Below are positions 46,129 through 54,869 of a stretch of 64,000 nt of DNA, piece by piece. The position numbers and the translations under genes are program-made. Under the pieces are notes generated by a model. It searched no databases, was not told the DNA's origin, and saw only the letters and a program-made list of their open reading frames with translations. The stretch comes from DATAGF01 sp963834875 (lineage in GTDB: Bacteria; Actinomycetota; Thermoleophilia; Miltoncostaeales; Miltoncostaeaceae), in the NCBI GenBank assembly GCA_963834875.1, contig CAWIDG010000033.1:124001-188000 (forward strand). Reading direction: 5' to 3'. How positions within the stretch are numbered: the stretch's first letter is position 1; the number at the start of each line of letters is the position of its first letter.

Positions 46129-46749
46129 CTAGTCGTCGAGCTCGAAGGAGCCGGTCTGGACGCCCCCGGCGCGCCGGTAGGTCTGGACGACGACGCCGGA
46201 GCCCGAGCTCGTCGCGCCGGCCAGCTCGAGCCCGGCGGGCCGGGTCCCCTCGGCGAAGAGTCGCTTGCCCTCGCCGAGAAGGACCGGGAAGACCCAGAGG
46301 TGGAGCTCGTCCACCAGGTCGTTCGCCAGCAGCGCCTGGACGAGGGCCCCGCTGCCGTAGACGCGGATCTCGCCGTCCGGGGCCTCCTTCAGCTCGGCCA
46401 CCGCCTCGGCGACATCGCCCGTGATGAGCGTCGAGTTGTTCCACTCGACGGCCTCGAGCGTGCGCGACGCGACGTACTTCGGCATGGCGTTCAGCTTCGC
46501 GGCGATCGGGTCGTCGCCGGTCACCCGCGGCCAGTGGGCGGCGAAGATCTCGTAGGTGCGGCGCCCGAGCAGCAGGGCGTCGGGCCGGAGCGCCCCCTCG
46601 ACCGCCAGGCCGCCCAGCTCCTCGTCGAAGTGGGGGGCTACCCAGCCCCCGTGCGCGAAGCCCCCGTCGGTGTCCTCGTTCGGCCCGCCCGGCGCCTGCA
46701 TGACGCCGTCCACCGACACGGACTCGGTCACGACCAGCTTCCTCATTGT
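46129..46749 (-). CDS. Dihydrofolate reductase-like (RibD C-terminal) family protein
   Basis: 206 residues: MRKLVVTESVSVDGVMQAPGG, LLLGRRTYEIFAAHWP and IRVYGSGALVQALLANDLVDELHLWVFPVLLGEG are the blocks of the RibD_C/YwjB group. These are NADPH-dependent reductases of unknown substrate in most cases. GGAGG lies just before the ATG. Confidence 0.9.
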   Translation of the reverse strand, partial: TMRKLVVTESVSVDGVMQAPGGPNEDTDGGFAHGGWVAPHFDEELGGLAVEGALRPDALLLGRRTYEIFAAHWPRVTGDDPIAAKLNAMPKYVASRTLEAVEWNNSTLITGDVAEAVAELKEAPDGEIRVYGSGALVQALLANDLVDELHLWVFPVLLGEGKRLFAEGTRPAGLELAGATSSGSGVVVQTYRRAGGVQTGSFELDD

Positions 46750-46937
46750 CCCACCTCCTGTCGATCTCGCGGTTCCACCCCCGCGACGAACAAGGGGCCG
46801 CGAAATCGACAGCGGGCTCCTACCGCAGCGCGTCCTCCACAGCGAGGCGACCTCCGGCGCTCGTCCGCAGCAGGCGTGCAGTAACGGTCTATGATAGTTT
46901 TGACCGTGAGGCGCATGCTGATCCAAGGAGGACACCG

Positions 46938-47237
46938 ATGCCGGTCCATTCCGTGTGGGAGTCGCACTTTCCGCCCAAGGCGGCGGAGGAGGGTCGCGGG
47001 ATCACCGAGGCGATCTGGCGCGACATGACCCGGTTCGACGGCTACCTCGCGCACGAACTGATCGAGGACCTCGACGACCCCGGCCACCTGCTCGTCGTCA
47101 GCCAGTGGACGACGCGTGGGCGCGCGGACGAAGTCCTGCACGAGTACGCCAACCACCCCAAGGCGCGGCGCGCGAACGAGCTCGTCTCGCGCCCGCGGAC
47201 ACGGTTCCTCGGCCACGCCGTGTCTGGTGGGGGATGA
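46938..47237 (+). CDS. Small ABM-like monooxygenase-fold protein
   Basis: 99 residues: SVWESHFPPKAAEEGRGI, FDGYLAHELIEDLDDPGHLL and VVSQWTTRGRADEVLHEY fit a dimeric ABM barrel. AAGGAGG lies 6-7 bases before the ATG. The stop overlaps the start of the CGNR gene (ATGA), so the two are coupled. Confidence 0.75.
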   Translation: MPVHSVWESHFPPKAAEEGRGITEAIWRDMTRFDGYLAHELIEDLDDPGHLLVVSQWTTRGRADEVLHEYANHPKARRANELVSRPRTRFLGHAVSGGG

Positions 47238-47782
47238 CGCCAGACACGCTGCTGGGGCTCGCCAACCTGACCGTTCCGCGAAAGCCGGACCGCGGTCCCA
47301 CGATCCACCCCGACCCGCTCGCCGGCCCGGCGACAGCGGCGCAAGCGCTCTCGCTCCCGCGCCTGGACCCCTCCCAGCTTGGCGCGCTCCGCGAGCTTCA
47401 CACGACGGTCGTTCAGCTGGTGGACGGTCTTCTGAGCGGGCGCTCGGTGGCCCGGCCGGCTGCGCGGCTGACCAAGCTCGCGCAGCCGAGCATCGCGAGG
47501 GTGCGGCTCGAGGGGGGCGAGAGTCAGAGGTTGCGCTCGCGGCTCGAGTGGAGCGAACCCACGCCCGCGGCCACGCTCGCTCGCAAGGTCGCTTTGGAGC
47601 TTGGCGAGATCGACGTAACGCGCCTGAAGCGCTGCGAGCGGCCCGCCTGCAGCCTCGTCTTCTACGACACGACGCGGTCCGGCACGCGGCGCTGGCATGC
47701 CGAATCGCCCTGCGGGAATCGCGAGCGACAACGACGCTACCGCGCCGCCTCGCGCGCCAGCTCACCCACCGAGAGACGCTGA
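47234..47782 (+). CDS. CGNR zinc-finger (ABATE-like) putative regulator
   Basis: 182 residues. The C-terminal block RLKRCERPACSLVFYDTTRS plus RWHAESPCGNRERQRRYR is a CGNR zinc finger, often joined to an ABATE domain in stress-related transcription regulators. The N-terminal part is helical. It is translation-coupled to the ABM-like gene, suggesting joint control. Confidence 0.82.
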   Translation: MTPDTLLGLANLTVPRKPDRGPTIHPDPLAGPATAAQALSLPRLDPSQLGALRELHTTVVQLVDGLLSGRSVARPAARLTKLAQPSIARVRLEGGESQRLRSRLEWSEPTPAATLARKVALELGEIDVTRLKRCERPACSLVFYDTTRSGTRRWHAESPCGNRERQRRYRAASRASSPTERR

Positions 47783-47985
47783 CCGACTCCCGCGCACGTT
47801 GAGCACGGGACTTGCGTTCCTCGCAGGCCGCGCATTCGCCCCGCGATCGCTTCAACCCTCCAATGCGCGGAAAGCAGGGCGCCAGCCGCCCGCTCTCGCC
47901 CGAGTGCGAGCGCCCGAGCGTCGGTCGGCGGCGCGCCTGCTGCGGACGATGAGCAGCAGCCCCAAGCCGACCCGCCGCACGCTGC

Positions 47986-48046
47986 CGCTTTCGCGTGACA
48001 GCGGCAGCAGGCCTGCCCGCGATAGATCAGGCCGTCGCTACTGCTC
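47986..48046 (-). repeat. Dispersed 62-bp repeat with hairpin, copy B
   Basis: Inverted copy of 38,846-38,907. On the plus strand its hairpin reads GCTGCCGCTTTC-GCGT-GACAGCGGCAGC, a 12-bp stem with one mismatch, stronger than in copy A. Confidence 0.75.
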
Positions 48047-48075
48047 CGCCCCCAGGGCCAAGAGCCCAGGGCGCC

Positions 48076-48098
48076 GACTGTCGCGCCGACTGTCGCGC
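48076..48098 (+). repeat. Paired 11-bp repeats inside the right island end
   Basis: GACTGTCGCGC at 48,076 and again at 48,088, period 12, matching the left-end pair at 27,978-28,000 in direction and spacing. Confidence 0.55.
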
Positions 48099-48160
48099 AG
48101 TCCCTCAGCGCGTGGTCACATCCCCTTCGCCATGCGGTTTCCGTGCGTATGCGGCGTGGC

Positions 48161-48212
48161 CTGTAAAACCGCCGGCTACGCCTACGGAGGTTCGAATCCT
48201 CCTCCCCCCATC
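48161..48212 (+). repeat. Right attachment repeat (attR): tRNA-Tyr 3' fragment
   Basis: Exact 52-bp copy of 27,830-27,881, running from the anticodon loop to the tRNA 3' end. The 5' half of the tRNA is absent here, so it is not a functional gene. Confidence 0.92.
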
Positions 48213-48520
48213 GGCATGCTGGCGGCGTGCGCCGATGGCTTCTGGGTCGACGCCGGCGCGGCCGCTCCGACCGCAGGAACACGATTCGCGCGACCATTGC
48301 GGCCGCCGTCGCGGCGATCTGGTGAAGCACCCGGCCACGCCGGCGTCGGACCCTGGATGACAGCGGATGACGCCCCGTCGTGGGCCGCCCGAACCGCCAG
48401 AACCGACGGCCAGGATGTGCGGCGGCGGGGCCCGCCGTTCGGCGAGGAGCGGCGTACGGGGGCGCGGCCGGCGTCCGCTAGACTGGCCCGGTCGTGGGCC
48501 GTGCCCGCCGCGGGACATCC
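48213..48520. other. Spacer between the island and the tRNA-Thr gene
   Basis: No gene is supported. It should contain the original chromosomal sequence downstream of tRNA-Tyr and the tRNA-Thr promoter. Confidence 0.4.
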
Positions 48521-48593
<73 letters not shown>

Positions 48594-48610
48594 CTCGTCC
48601 GCGATCTCCT

Positions 48611-48684
48611 GGCGGAGTAGCTCAGCTGGTTAGAGCAGCGGAATCATAATCCGCGTGTCGGGGGTTCGAGTCCCTCCTCCGCTA
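48611..48684 (+). tRNA. tRNA-Met (CAT), elongator-like
   Basis: Acceptor GGCGGAG pairs with CTCCGCT (first pair G-U); anticodon loop ATCATAA gives CAT; T-loop TTCGAGT. The first pair is not the C-A mismatch of initiators, so it is elongator Met, or possibly tRNA-Ile2 with modified C. Confidence 0.9.
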
Positions 48685-48738
48685 TCGGCCGGACCACCGG
48701 GAGCGACGTCCCGGTGGTCCGTGACCGCCGGCGCCCGT

Positions 48739-49218
48739 TCAGCGAAGCGAGACGGCGACCTGCTCCAGGAGGTCCATCGCGTCCTGCATGCCGGCCTCCA
48801 TCCCGGAGTTAACGTGAGCGTCGCGGTGCTCCTTGCTCGAGTGCTGCACGAGGATCGTGAGGGTCGTGCGCGCCCCGGCCTCGGTGAGGGTGAGCGTGTT
48901 CAGCGCCTCCCCCTCGGGGAAGCCCTCGTAGACCTCGGTCGAGACGATCCGCTCGTCGGGGACGATCTCGCGGAACTCGCCGTGGAAGCCGACCTCGAAC
49001 CCGCTCTCGGTCACCATCACGTAGCGCCATTTCCCGCCGACCCGCAGGTCGATCTCGGCGATCGTCACCTCGCCGCGGTTCGCGTTCCACCAGCGCTTCA
49101 CCAGCTCCGGCGTGGTCCACGCCTCGTAGACCAGGTGCTTGGGCGCGTCGAACTCCCGCGTGATGAGGATCTGCTCGTCCGTGGGGAGCGTCACCGTCGC
49201 CGTCCCGCTACTCGTCAT
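48739..49218 (-). CDS. SRPBCC/AHSA1-family protein
   Basis: 159 residues: ITREFDAPKHLVYEAWTTPE, VKRWWNANRGEVTIAEIDLR, VGGKWRYVM and TLTEAGARTTLTILVQHSS are the AHSA1-like START fold. Function unknown, perhaps binding a hydrophobic ligand. It overlaps the end of an ArsR gene; this pair is common and often regulates itself. Confidence 0.9.
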   Translation of the reverse strand: MTSSGTATVTLPTDEQILITREFDAPKHLVYEAWTTPELVKRWWNANRGEVTIAEIDLRVGGKWRYVMVTESGFEVGFHGEFREIVPDERIVSTEVYEGFPEGEALNTLTLTEAGARTTLTILVQHSSKEHRDAHVNSGMEAGMQDAMDLLEQVAVSLR

Positions 49219-49561
49219 CGCCATCTCCTCGCTCCTTCTGCTTGAGGTCCTCCAGCACGGCATCCAGCTGATCGAACCGCTCCGACCACGAGCGCTCGTA
49301 GCCCTTCACCCAGTCGTGGATGGGCTTGAGCGCGTGGCCGTTCAGCCGGTACAGGCGCTGCCGGCCTTCGTCACGCACGTCGACCGCCCCCACCTCTCGG
49401 AGCACCCGGAGGTGCTTGGACACCTGTGGCTGAGCCAGCCCGAGCAGGCGCACCAGGTCGTTGACGGGGCGCTCGCCGCCGGCGAGGGCGTCCAGGATCT
49501 GACGCCGCCGGGGCTCGGCCACCGCGTTGAACGCATCCGCCGTCGTCGCCGCTCGTGCCAT
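49208..49561 (-). CDS. ArsR-family transcription regulator
   Basis: 117 residues with a winged helix: FNAVAEPRRRQILDALAGGE and GLAQPQVSKHLRVLREVGAV. No metal-binding cysteines are present. It belongs to the group paired with SRPBCC proteins. The ATG at 49,561 is chosen; another at 49,570 is possible, and the transcript may be nearly leaderless. Confidence 0.9.
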   Translation of the reverse strand: MARAATTADAFNAVAEPRRRQILDALAGGERPVNDLVRLLGLAQPQVSKHLRVLREVGAVDVRDEGRQRLYRLNGHALKPIHDWVKGYERSWSERFDQLDAVLEDLKQKERGDGDDE

Positions 49562-49568
49562 GGCGCGC

Positions 49569-49596
49569 ATCGTATACCCATAAGGGAATATGTCAA
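49569..49596 (-). promoter_or_regulatory. Promoter with embedded dyad for the ArsR-SRPBCC operon
   Basis: On the minus strand TTGACA (49,591-49,596) is 16 bases from TACGAT (49,569-49,574). The spacer holds ATTCCC-TTAT-GGGTAT, an almost perfect dyad suited to ArsR autorepression. The -35 box overlaps the first codons past the end of the upstream deacetylase gene. Confidence 0.5.
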
Positions 49597-50246
49597 GCGC
49601 CGAGACGGAGCAGCTCGGCCAGCGTCGTCGCCTCCAGGCCGCGCGCCCGCAGCCGGCCGAGCACGGCGTCGAGCATGGCGACGACCCGCGCAGCCCGCCG
49701 CGGCCCCTCGTGGAGGATGAGGACGTCGCCGGGACCGGCACAGCGGGCGGCGAGCGCACCCAGCGCGCGCCCTTGCGGCAGGTGGGCGTCGAGGGGGTAC
49801 ACGGAGCCGAGGACGCAGCGGTACCCGAGCGCGGACAGCGCCTCGCGCTGGTCGGCCCGGATGAGGCCGGAGCCGGGGCGCATCAGGTCGACCGGGCCGT
49901 GCTCGGAGAGGACCTCGTGCGTGCGCCGCAGGTCGTTGACGAAGGCGGCGAGCGGGAGCCTGCGACAGGGGCGGTCCTCCCACTGGTGGTTGCCGAGCTC
50001 GTGGCCCTCGTCGACGAGGCGGGCGACGATCGCGGGGTGGCGCCGGGCGCTGCGCCCGTGGAGGAAGAAGGTCGCCCGGCAGCCGTGGGCCGCCAGGAGG
50101 TCCAGCACGGCCGGGGTGACGGCGGGGTCCGGCCCGTCGTCGAGGGTCAGCGCGACGGCGGGCCGGGCGGTGTCGGCGCGGAAGACGATGTCCGGCCACC
50201 GCCGTGCGGCGGCGTCCACCGGCCAGCGGATCGCGCTCGCGCGCAC
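49593..50246 (-). CDS. Polysaccharide deacetylase (NodB-type)
   Basis: 217 residues: ALTLDDGPDPAVTPAVLDLL with the catalytic and metal Asp, FFLHGRSARRHPAIV, and DEGHELGNHQWEDR with the metal His pair, then LILHEGPR near the end. There is no obvious signal peptide. It would remove acetyl groups from cell-wall or surface sugars. It follows the sigma/anti-sigma pair in the same direction after 14 bases. Confidence 0.88.
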   Translation of the reverse strand: MRASAIRWPVDAAARRWPDIVFRADTARPAVALTLDDGPDPAVTPAVLDLLAAHGCRATFFLHGRSARRHPAIVARLVDEGHELGNHQWEDRPCRRLPLAAFVNDLRRTHEVLSEHGPVDLMRPGSGLIRADQREALSALGYRCVLGSVYPLDAHLPQGRALGALAARCAGPGDVLILHEGPRRAARVVAMLDAVLGRLRARGLEATTLAELLRLGA

Positions 50247-50260
50247 CTGCCCGCCGGCGG

Positions 50261-50998
50261 TCAGGCCGGCAGCGGCGCCGTGACCAGGATGGGGCCCTCG
50301 GGGACCATGCGGCTCGTGCTCGGCTGCGCCGTCACGGCGAGCGCGTCGGCCCCGGCCAGGTCCTCCGCCACCCGCACCGCCTGGGCGGGCCCGACCGGCT
50401 CGAACAGGCCGGCCGACTCGGGCGTGCCGTCGCGCAGCACCCAGAGCTGGTAGGCGTCGCCCGGATCGAGCGCGGGCAGGCCGCGCAGGCGCACGACGGC
50501 GGTCTCCTCGTCAGGGACGTAGAGCACCTCGCCCGTGATCCCCGGGGCGTCGGGCGTTCCCGTGACCGCCAGCTCGGTGACCTCCTCGCCGCCCGAGTCG
50601 CTGGTCGTCTGGAGCACGATGTTCCATCCCAGCAGCAGCGCGGCGATGGCCGCGACGACCGCGACCGCCGGCCAGGGACGGAGCCACGAGCGCCCGCGCC
50701 GGCGCTCGCCGCGCCCGACCGGGGCCGGCGCGGCCGGCTCCTGCTCCGCCGCCGCCTGGCGCTCGGCCGCCTCCGACCGCACGGTCGCCATCAGCGACTC
50801 GCGCAGGGCGGGCGAGGGCTCCCGCTGCGGCACCGCCAGGGCCAGGACGTCGGACGCGGCGCGCAGGCCCGCGAGCTCCTCGCGGCAGACCGCGCACTCG
50901 GCGGCGTGGGCCTCCACGCGCGCGACCTCGTCGGGCTCGGCGGCCCCGAGCGCGACGGGCGCGAGCAGGTCGCGGAGGGCGTCGTGCTCGCGCGTCAT
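50261..50998 (-). CDS. Anti-sigma factor (RskA/zinc-finger type)
   Basis: 245 residues. The N-terminal cytoplasmic domain has VEAHAAECAVCREELAG, an HxxxCxxC anti-sigma zinc finger. One membrane helix (AVAVVAAIAALLLGWNIVL) follows, and the outside domain (YQLWVLRDGTPESAGLFEPVG) is the anti-sigma-K domain. It overlaps the sigma gene stop and should hold that sigma factor at the membrane. Confidence 0.9.
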   Translation of the reverse strand: MTREHDALRDLLAPVALGAAEPDEVARVEAHAAECAVCREELAGLRAASDVLALAVPQREPSPALRESLMATVRSEAAERQAAAEQEPAAPAPVGRGERRRGRSWLRPWPAVAVVAAIAALLLGWNIVLQTTSDSGGEEVTELAVTGTPDAPGITGEVLYVPDEETAVVRLRGLPALDPGDAYQLWVLRDGTPESAGLFEPVGPAQAVRVAEDLAGADALAVTAQPSTSRMVPEGPILVTAPLPA

Positions 50999-51588
50999 GC
51001 CGGTGCCACCCCGGTCTCGCCGAGGCCCCGCCGCAGTCGATCGAGCCCGAGCCTCATCCGGCTCTTCACCGTCCCGAGGGGCAGCTCGAGCATCTCGGCG
51101 ATCTCCTGGTGGGTGAAGCCCCCATAGTAGGCCAGCTTGAGCACGTCGTATTGCTCCCCGGGCAGGTTGCTGAGCTCCTCGCGCACCGAGCCGGCGAGCG
51201 CCCGCCCGATCCCCAGGGCGGCGGCGTCGGGCTCGTCCTCCCGCCGCAGCTCGACCTGCTCCAGCGCCTCCTGGCGGCGGGTCACGGCCGCCAGGGTCCT
51301 GAGCCGGTTGACCCCGCGGTTGTGCAGGATCGACAGGAGCCAGTTGCGGACGCTGCCGCGCGACGGCGAGTAGGAGGCGGCGCCGCGCCAGACGCCGAGG
51401 AAGGCGTCCTGGACGAGGTCCTCCGCCGACGGGCGGTCGCCCAGCAGCCGGAAGGCGAGTGAGAAGGCCACCCGCGAGTGGCGCTCATAGATGACCTCGA
51501 ATGCGTCGGGGTCGCCGCGCTCGACGAGCGTGAGCAGGTCCTCGTCGGCGAGGCGCGTCAGCTCGGCGGGCAGACGGTCGGCGGCCAT
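50995..51588 (-). CDS. ECF sigma factor (SigK-like)
   Basis: 197 residues. Region 2: YERHSRVAFSLAFRLLGDRP and AEDLVQDAFLGVWRGA; region 4: LKLAYYGGFTHQEIAEMLEL and PLGTVKSRMRLGLDRLRRGL. It pairs with the anti-sigma gene just downstream (4-base overlap). The signal is unknown. Confidence 0.93.
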   Translation of the reverse strand: MAADRLPAELTRLADEDLLTLVERGDPDAFEVIYERHSRVAFSLAFRLLGDRPSAEDLVQDAFLGVWRGAASYSPSRGSVRNWLLSILHNRGVNRLRTLAAVTRRQEALEQVELRREDEPDAAALGIGRALAGSVREELSNLPGEQYDVLKLAYYGGFTHQEIAEMLELPLGTVKSRMRLGLDRLRRGLGETGVAPA

Positions 51589-51633
51589 TCAGAGCACTCT
51601 ACGGCGCACCGCCCCGCACGGATCACCGCGAAT

Positions 51634-52362
<729 letters not shown>

Positions 52363-52451
52363 GGGCCGATTCTAGACCACCCGCGCGGCGGGTCCGGCGC
52401 CGCCGGGCGGTATCCTCCACGGGTGACGATGGCCGACGCGGGCCCCTGGCC

Positions 52452-53922
52452 ATGACCCAGACCCTGCTCGGGGAGCGCTATCGCCTCGACGAGCTGATCG
52501 GGCGCGGCGGAATGGCGTCGGTCTGGCGCGCGACCGACACCGTGCTGGGCCGGGACGTGGCGGTCAAGCGCCTCCACTCCGGCCTCCTCGCCGACGAGGA
52601 GCACGCCGAGCGGTTCCGCCGCGAGGCGCTCCTGGTCGCGCGGCTGTCGCACCCCAACCTCGTCCACCTGCTCGACCGCGGCGAGGACGCGCACGGGCCC
52701 TACCTCGTCATGGAGCTCGTCGAAGGCGAGAACCTGAAGACGCGCGTGCGCCGCGAGGGGCCGCTCCCGCCGGAGGAGGCGGCCCGCATCTGCGCCCAGG
52801 TCGGCCGCGCGCTGGCCTACGCCCAGGCGCAGGGTGTCGTGCATCGGGACATCAAGGCGCAGAACGTCCTCCTCACCCCCGACGGCGGGGTCAAGCTCGC
52901 CGACTTCGGGATCGCCCGCTCCCTCGAGTCGGACGGCCAGCCCGGGCTCACGCGCACGGACATGCTCGTCGGCAGCGCCGACTACCTCTCCCCCGAGCAG
53001 GCCGACGGCCGCCCGATCGACGCGCGCACGGACGTCTACTCGCTCGGCATCGTCCTCTACGAGTGCCTCACCGGGCAGGTGCCGTTCCGCGGCGACGGGT
53101 TCGTGGCGGTGGCCATGAAGCACTGCTCGGAGCCCTTGCCAGACCCGCGCGCGGCCAACCCCGCGGTGCCCGACTGGCTCGCCGCCGTGACGATGCGCGC
53201 CGCGGCGAAGGATCCGGCCCACCGCTACCCGGATGCCGCCGCCATGGTCGCCGCGCTGGAGGCGGGGGCCGACGGGGGGACGGCCGTCCTGCCACTCCCG
53301 GCGACCGGCCCGCTGCTGCTCGACGAGGACACGGCCCGCCATCCCCGCCCGCGGCGTCGGCGGCGGATGCTCTGGGGCGCCTGCGCGGCGGCCACGGTCG
53401 CCGCCGGGGCGATCGCGGCGTTCGTGCTGCTCGGGCCGACGTCCGGCGACGGGCCGGAGACGGCCGCCGCCGTGCCGCTCGAGTTCGCGGCGATCCGCGA
53501 CTACGACCCCCAGGGCGCGGACCAGAGCGAGCGTCCGGACCTGCGCGGCGCGGCCATCGACGGCGACCCCGAGACCGCCTGGTACACGGAGAACTACGAG
53601 ATCACGCCGGAGTTCGGAGGGCTGAAGGACGGCGTGGGCCTGGTCATGCGCCTCGCGGCGCCGGCCACCGCGACCCAGCTGATCGTCACCTCGCCCACTC
53701 CCGGGGCCCGCTTCCAGCTCCTCGGGCCGGACCGGGGAGGCGAGCGCGAGGTGCTCGCCGAGGATGAGCTGGCGGGCGGCCGGCAGGTGGTCCCCCTCGC
53801 TCGAGACGGCCCCGTCGGAGGCCTACGTCCTGTGGATCACGATGCTGGTCCCGGACGGCCAGGGCCGCTTCTGGGCGGGAATCGGGGAGGTCCAGCTGAG
53901 GGGCGCGCCGAACAGCACCTGA
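52452..53922 (+). CDS. Ser/Thr protein kinase with extracytoplasmic discoidin-like domain (one frame break)
   Basis: Kinase domain (about 1-270): GRGGMASVWRATD, DVAVKRL, VVHRDIKAQNVLL, KLADFGIARS. One membrane helix (about 300-325) follows. The outer part, DYDPQGADQSERPDLRGAA and DGDPETAWYTENYE, resembles an F5/8 type C-like domain. One extra base near 53,795 shifts the frame; the end AYVLWITMLVPDGQGRFWAG and a TGA at 53,920-53,922 are then read, and the interval is 3n+1. It is followed by a recombinase gene 2 bases later. Confidence 0.87.
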
Positions 53923-53924
53923 CC

Positions 53925-54869
53925 ATGACCAGCGTCAGCTTCGACGAGAGCCTGGCCGGCCTGGAGCGCCGCCTCGCCGCGCAGGGCGGCCGGGGACGGC
54001 GGCTGTCGCCCCGCAGCCGGGCCGCCTACCTGAAGGACGCCCGCCGCGTCGCGGGCTGGCTCGCCGAGCGGGGCGTCGCCGGGCCGGAGGAGGTCACGCC
54101 CTCGGCGATCGAGGCGGCGTTCCGCGGGCTCGGGTGGTCGCCCGCCAGCCGCGCCCGCGCCGTCACGGCCCTGCGCGAGTGGCTCGCCCCGTACCACCCC
54201 CCGAACCGCTCGCCGGCGGATCTCGTCGACCGCCCGCGGGCGGCGCCGCCGCCGGTCCCGCGGCTCTCGCAGCGGGACGCGGCCGCCCTGGTCAACGGCG
54301 CCGGACGGCGCGCCGCGAACGGCGGGCCGACGGCCGAGGCGCTCGCGCTGCGCGACCGGGCGCTGCTGGAGGTGCTCTACGGCAGCGGGCTGCGGCGCCA
54401 GGAGGCCTGCGACCTGGTGCTCGCGGGGCTCGACTTCGAGCACGAGTCGCTGCGCGTGGTGGGCAAGGGCGGCCGCGCCCGCACGGTGCCGCTCACCGAG
54501 CCGGCCGTCGCGGCGCTGCGCGCGTGGCTCGGGGGCGGGCGGCCCCGGCTGGTCGCCGGGCGGCCGCCCTCGGCGGCGACCCGGGCGCCGGTGTTCGTCT
54601 CGCGCTCGGGCCGCCCGCTCGACGGCTCGGCGGTCTACCGCATCGTCGCCCGCGAGCTGCGCGCGTCGGGGCGGGCGGGTGGGCCGCACCTGCTGCGCCA
54701 CGCCACCGGCACCCATCTGCTGGAGGGCCCGGGCGGGCGCGACGGCGCCCACCTGCGCGTCGTGCAGGAGGTCCTGGGACACGCCAGCCTGGCGACGACG
54801 CAGCGCTACACCGGCGTCACGACCAAGGCGATGCAGGCCGCCCTGCGCCGCGGCCACCCGCGCGGATGA
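53925..54869 (+). CDS. Xer-type tyrosine recombinase (first of a pair)
   Basis: 314 residues with an N-terminal SAM-like domain (LSPRSRAAYLKDARRVAGWL) and a full catalytic set: Arg in YGSGLRRQEACDLV, Lys in VVGKGGRARTV, HLLRHATGTHLL, VLGHASLATTQRYT with the Tyr nucleophile. The ATG at 53,925 follows the kinase stop closely. Its stop overlaps the start of a second recombinase, so the two are made together. Confidence 0.9.
   Translation: MTSVSFDESLAGLERRLAAQGGRGRRLSPRSRAAYLKDARRVAGWLAERGVAGPEEVTPSAIEAAFRGLGWSPASRARAVTALREWLAPYHPPNRSPADLVDRPRAAPPPVPRLSQRDAAALVNGAGRRAANGGPTAEALALRDRALLEVLYGSGLRRQEACDLVLAGLDFEHESLRVVGKGGRARTVPLTEPAVAALRAWLGGGRPRLVAGRPPSAATRAPVFVSRSGRPLDGSAVYRIVARELRASGRAGGPHLLRHATGTHLLEGPGGRDGAHLRVVQEVLGHASLATTQRYTGVTTKAMQAALRRGHPRG

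Larger units (their letters stand above)
47783..48160. other. Right end of the island without a protein gene
   Basis: Holds the second copy of the dispersed hairpin repeat and the paired 11-bp repeats described separately. Nothing else is recognised. Confidence 0.5.
27882..48212. mobile_element. Genomic island inserted at the 3' end of tRNA-Tyr (no integrase seen)
   Basis: A 20.3-kb segment bounded by the 52-bp direct repeats. The geometry is that of integrase-driven insertion: intact tRNA at one end, a 3' fragment in the same direction at the other. The content is accessory, with several truncated genes, an internal tRNA-Asp fragment and some regions of lower GC. No integrase, relaxase or replication gene is seen inside, so it seems no longer self-mobile. 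Confidence 0.8.

Noticed and set aside
47737..48330. Minus-strand reading over the tRNA-Tyr fragment and repeats
   Set aside because: It runs through a tRNA piece and a hairpin repeat; the text has no protein character.
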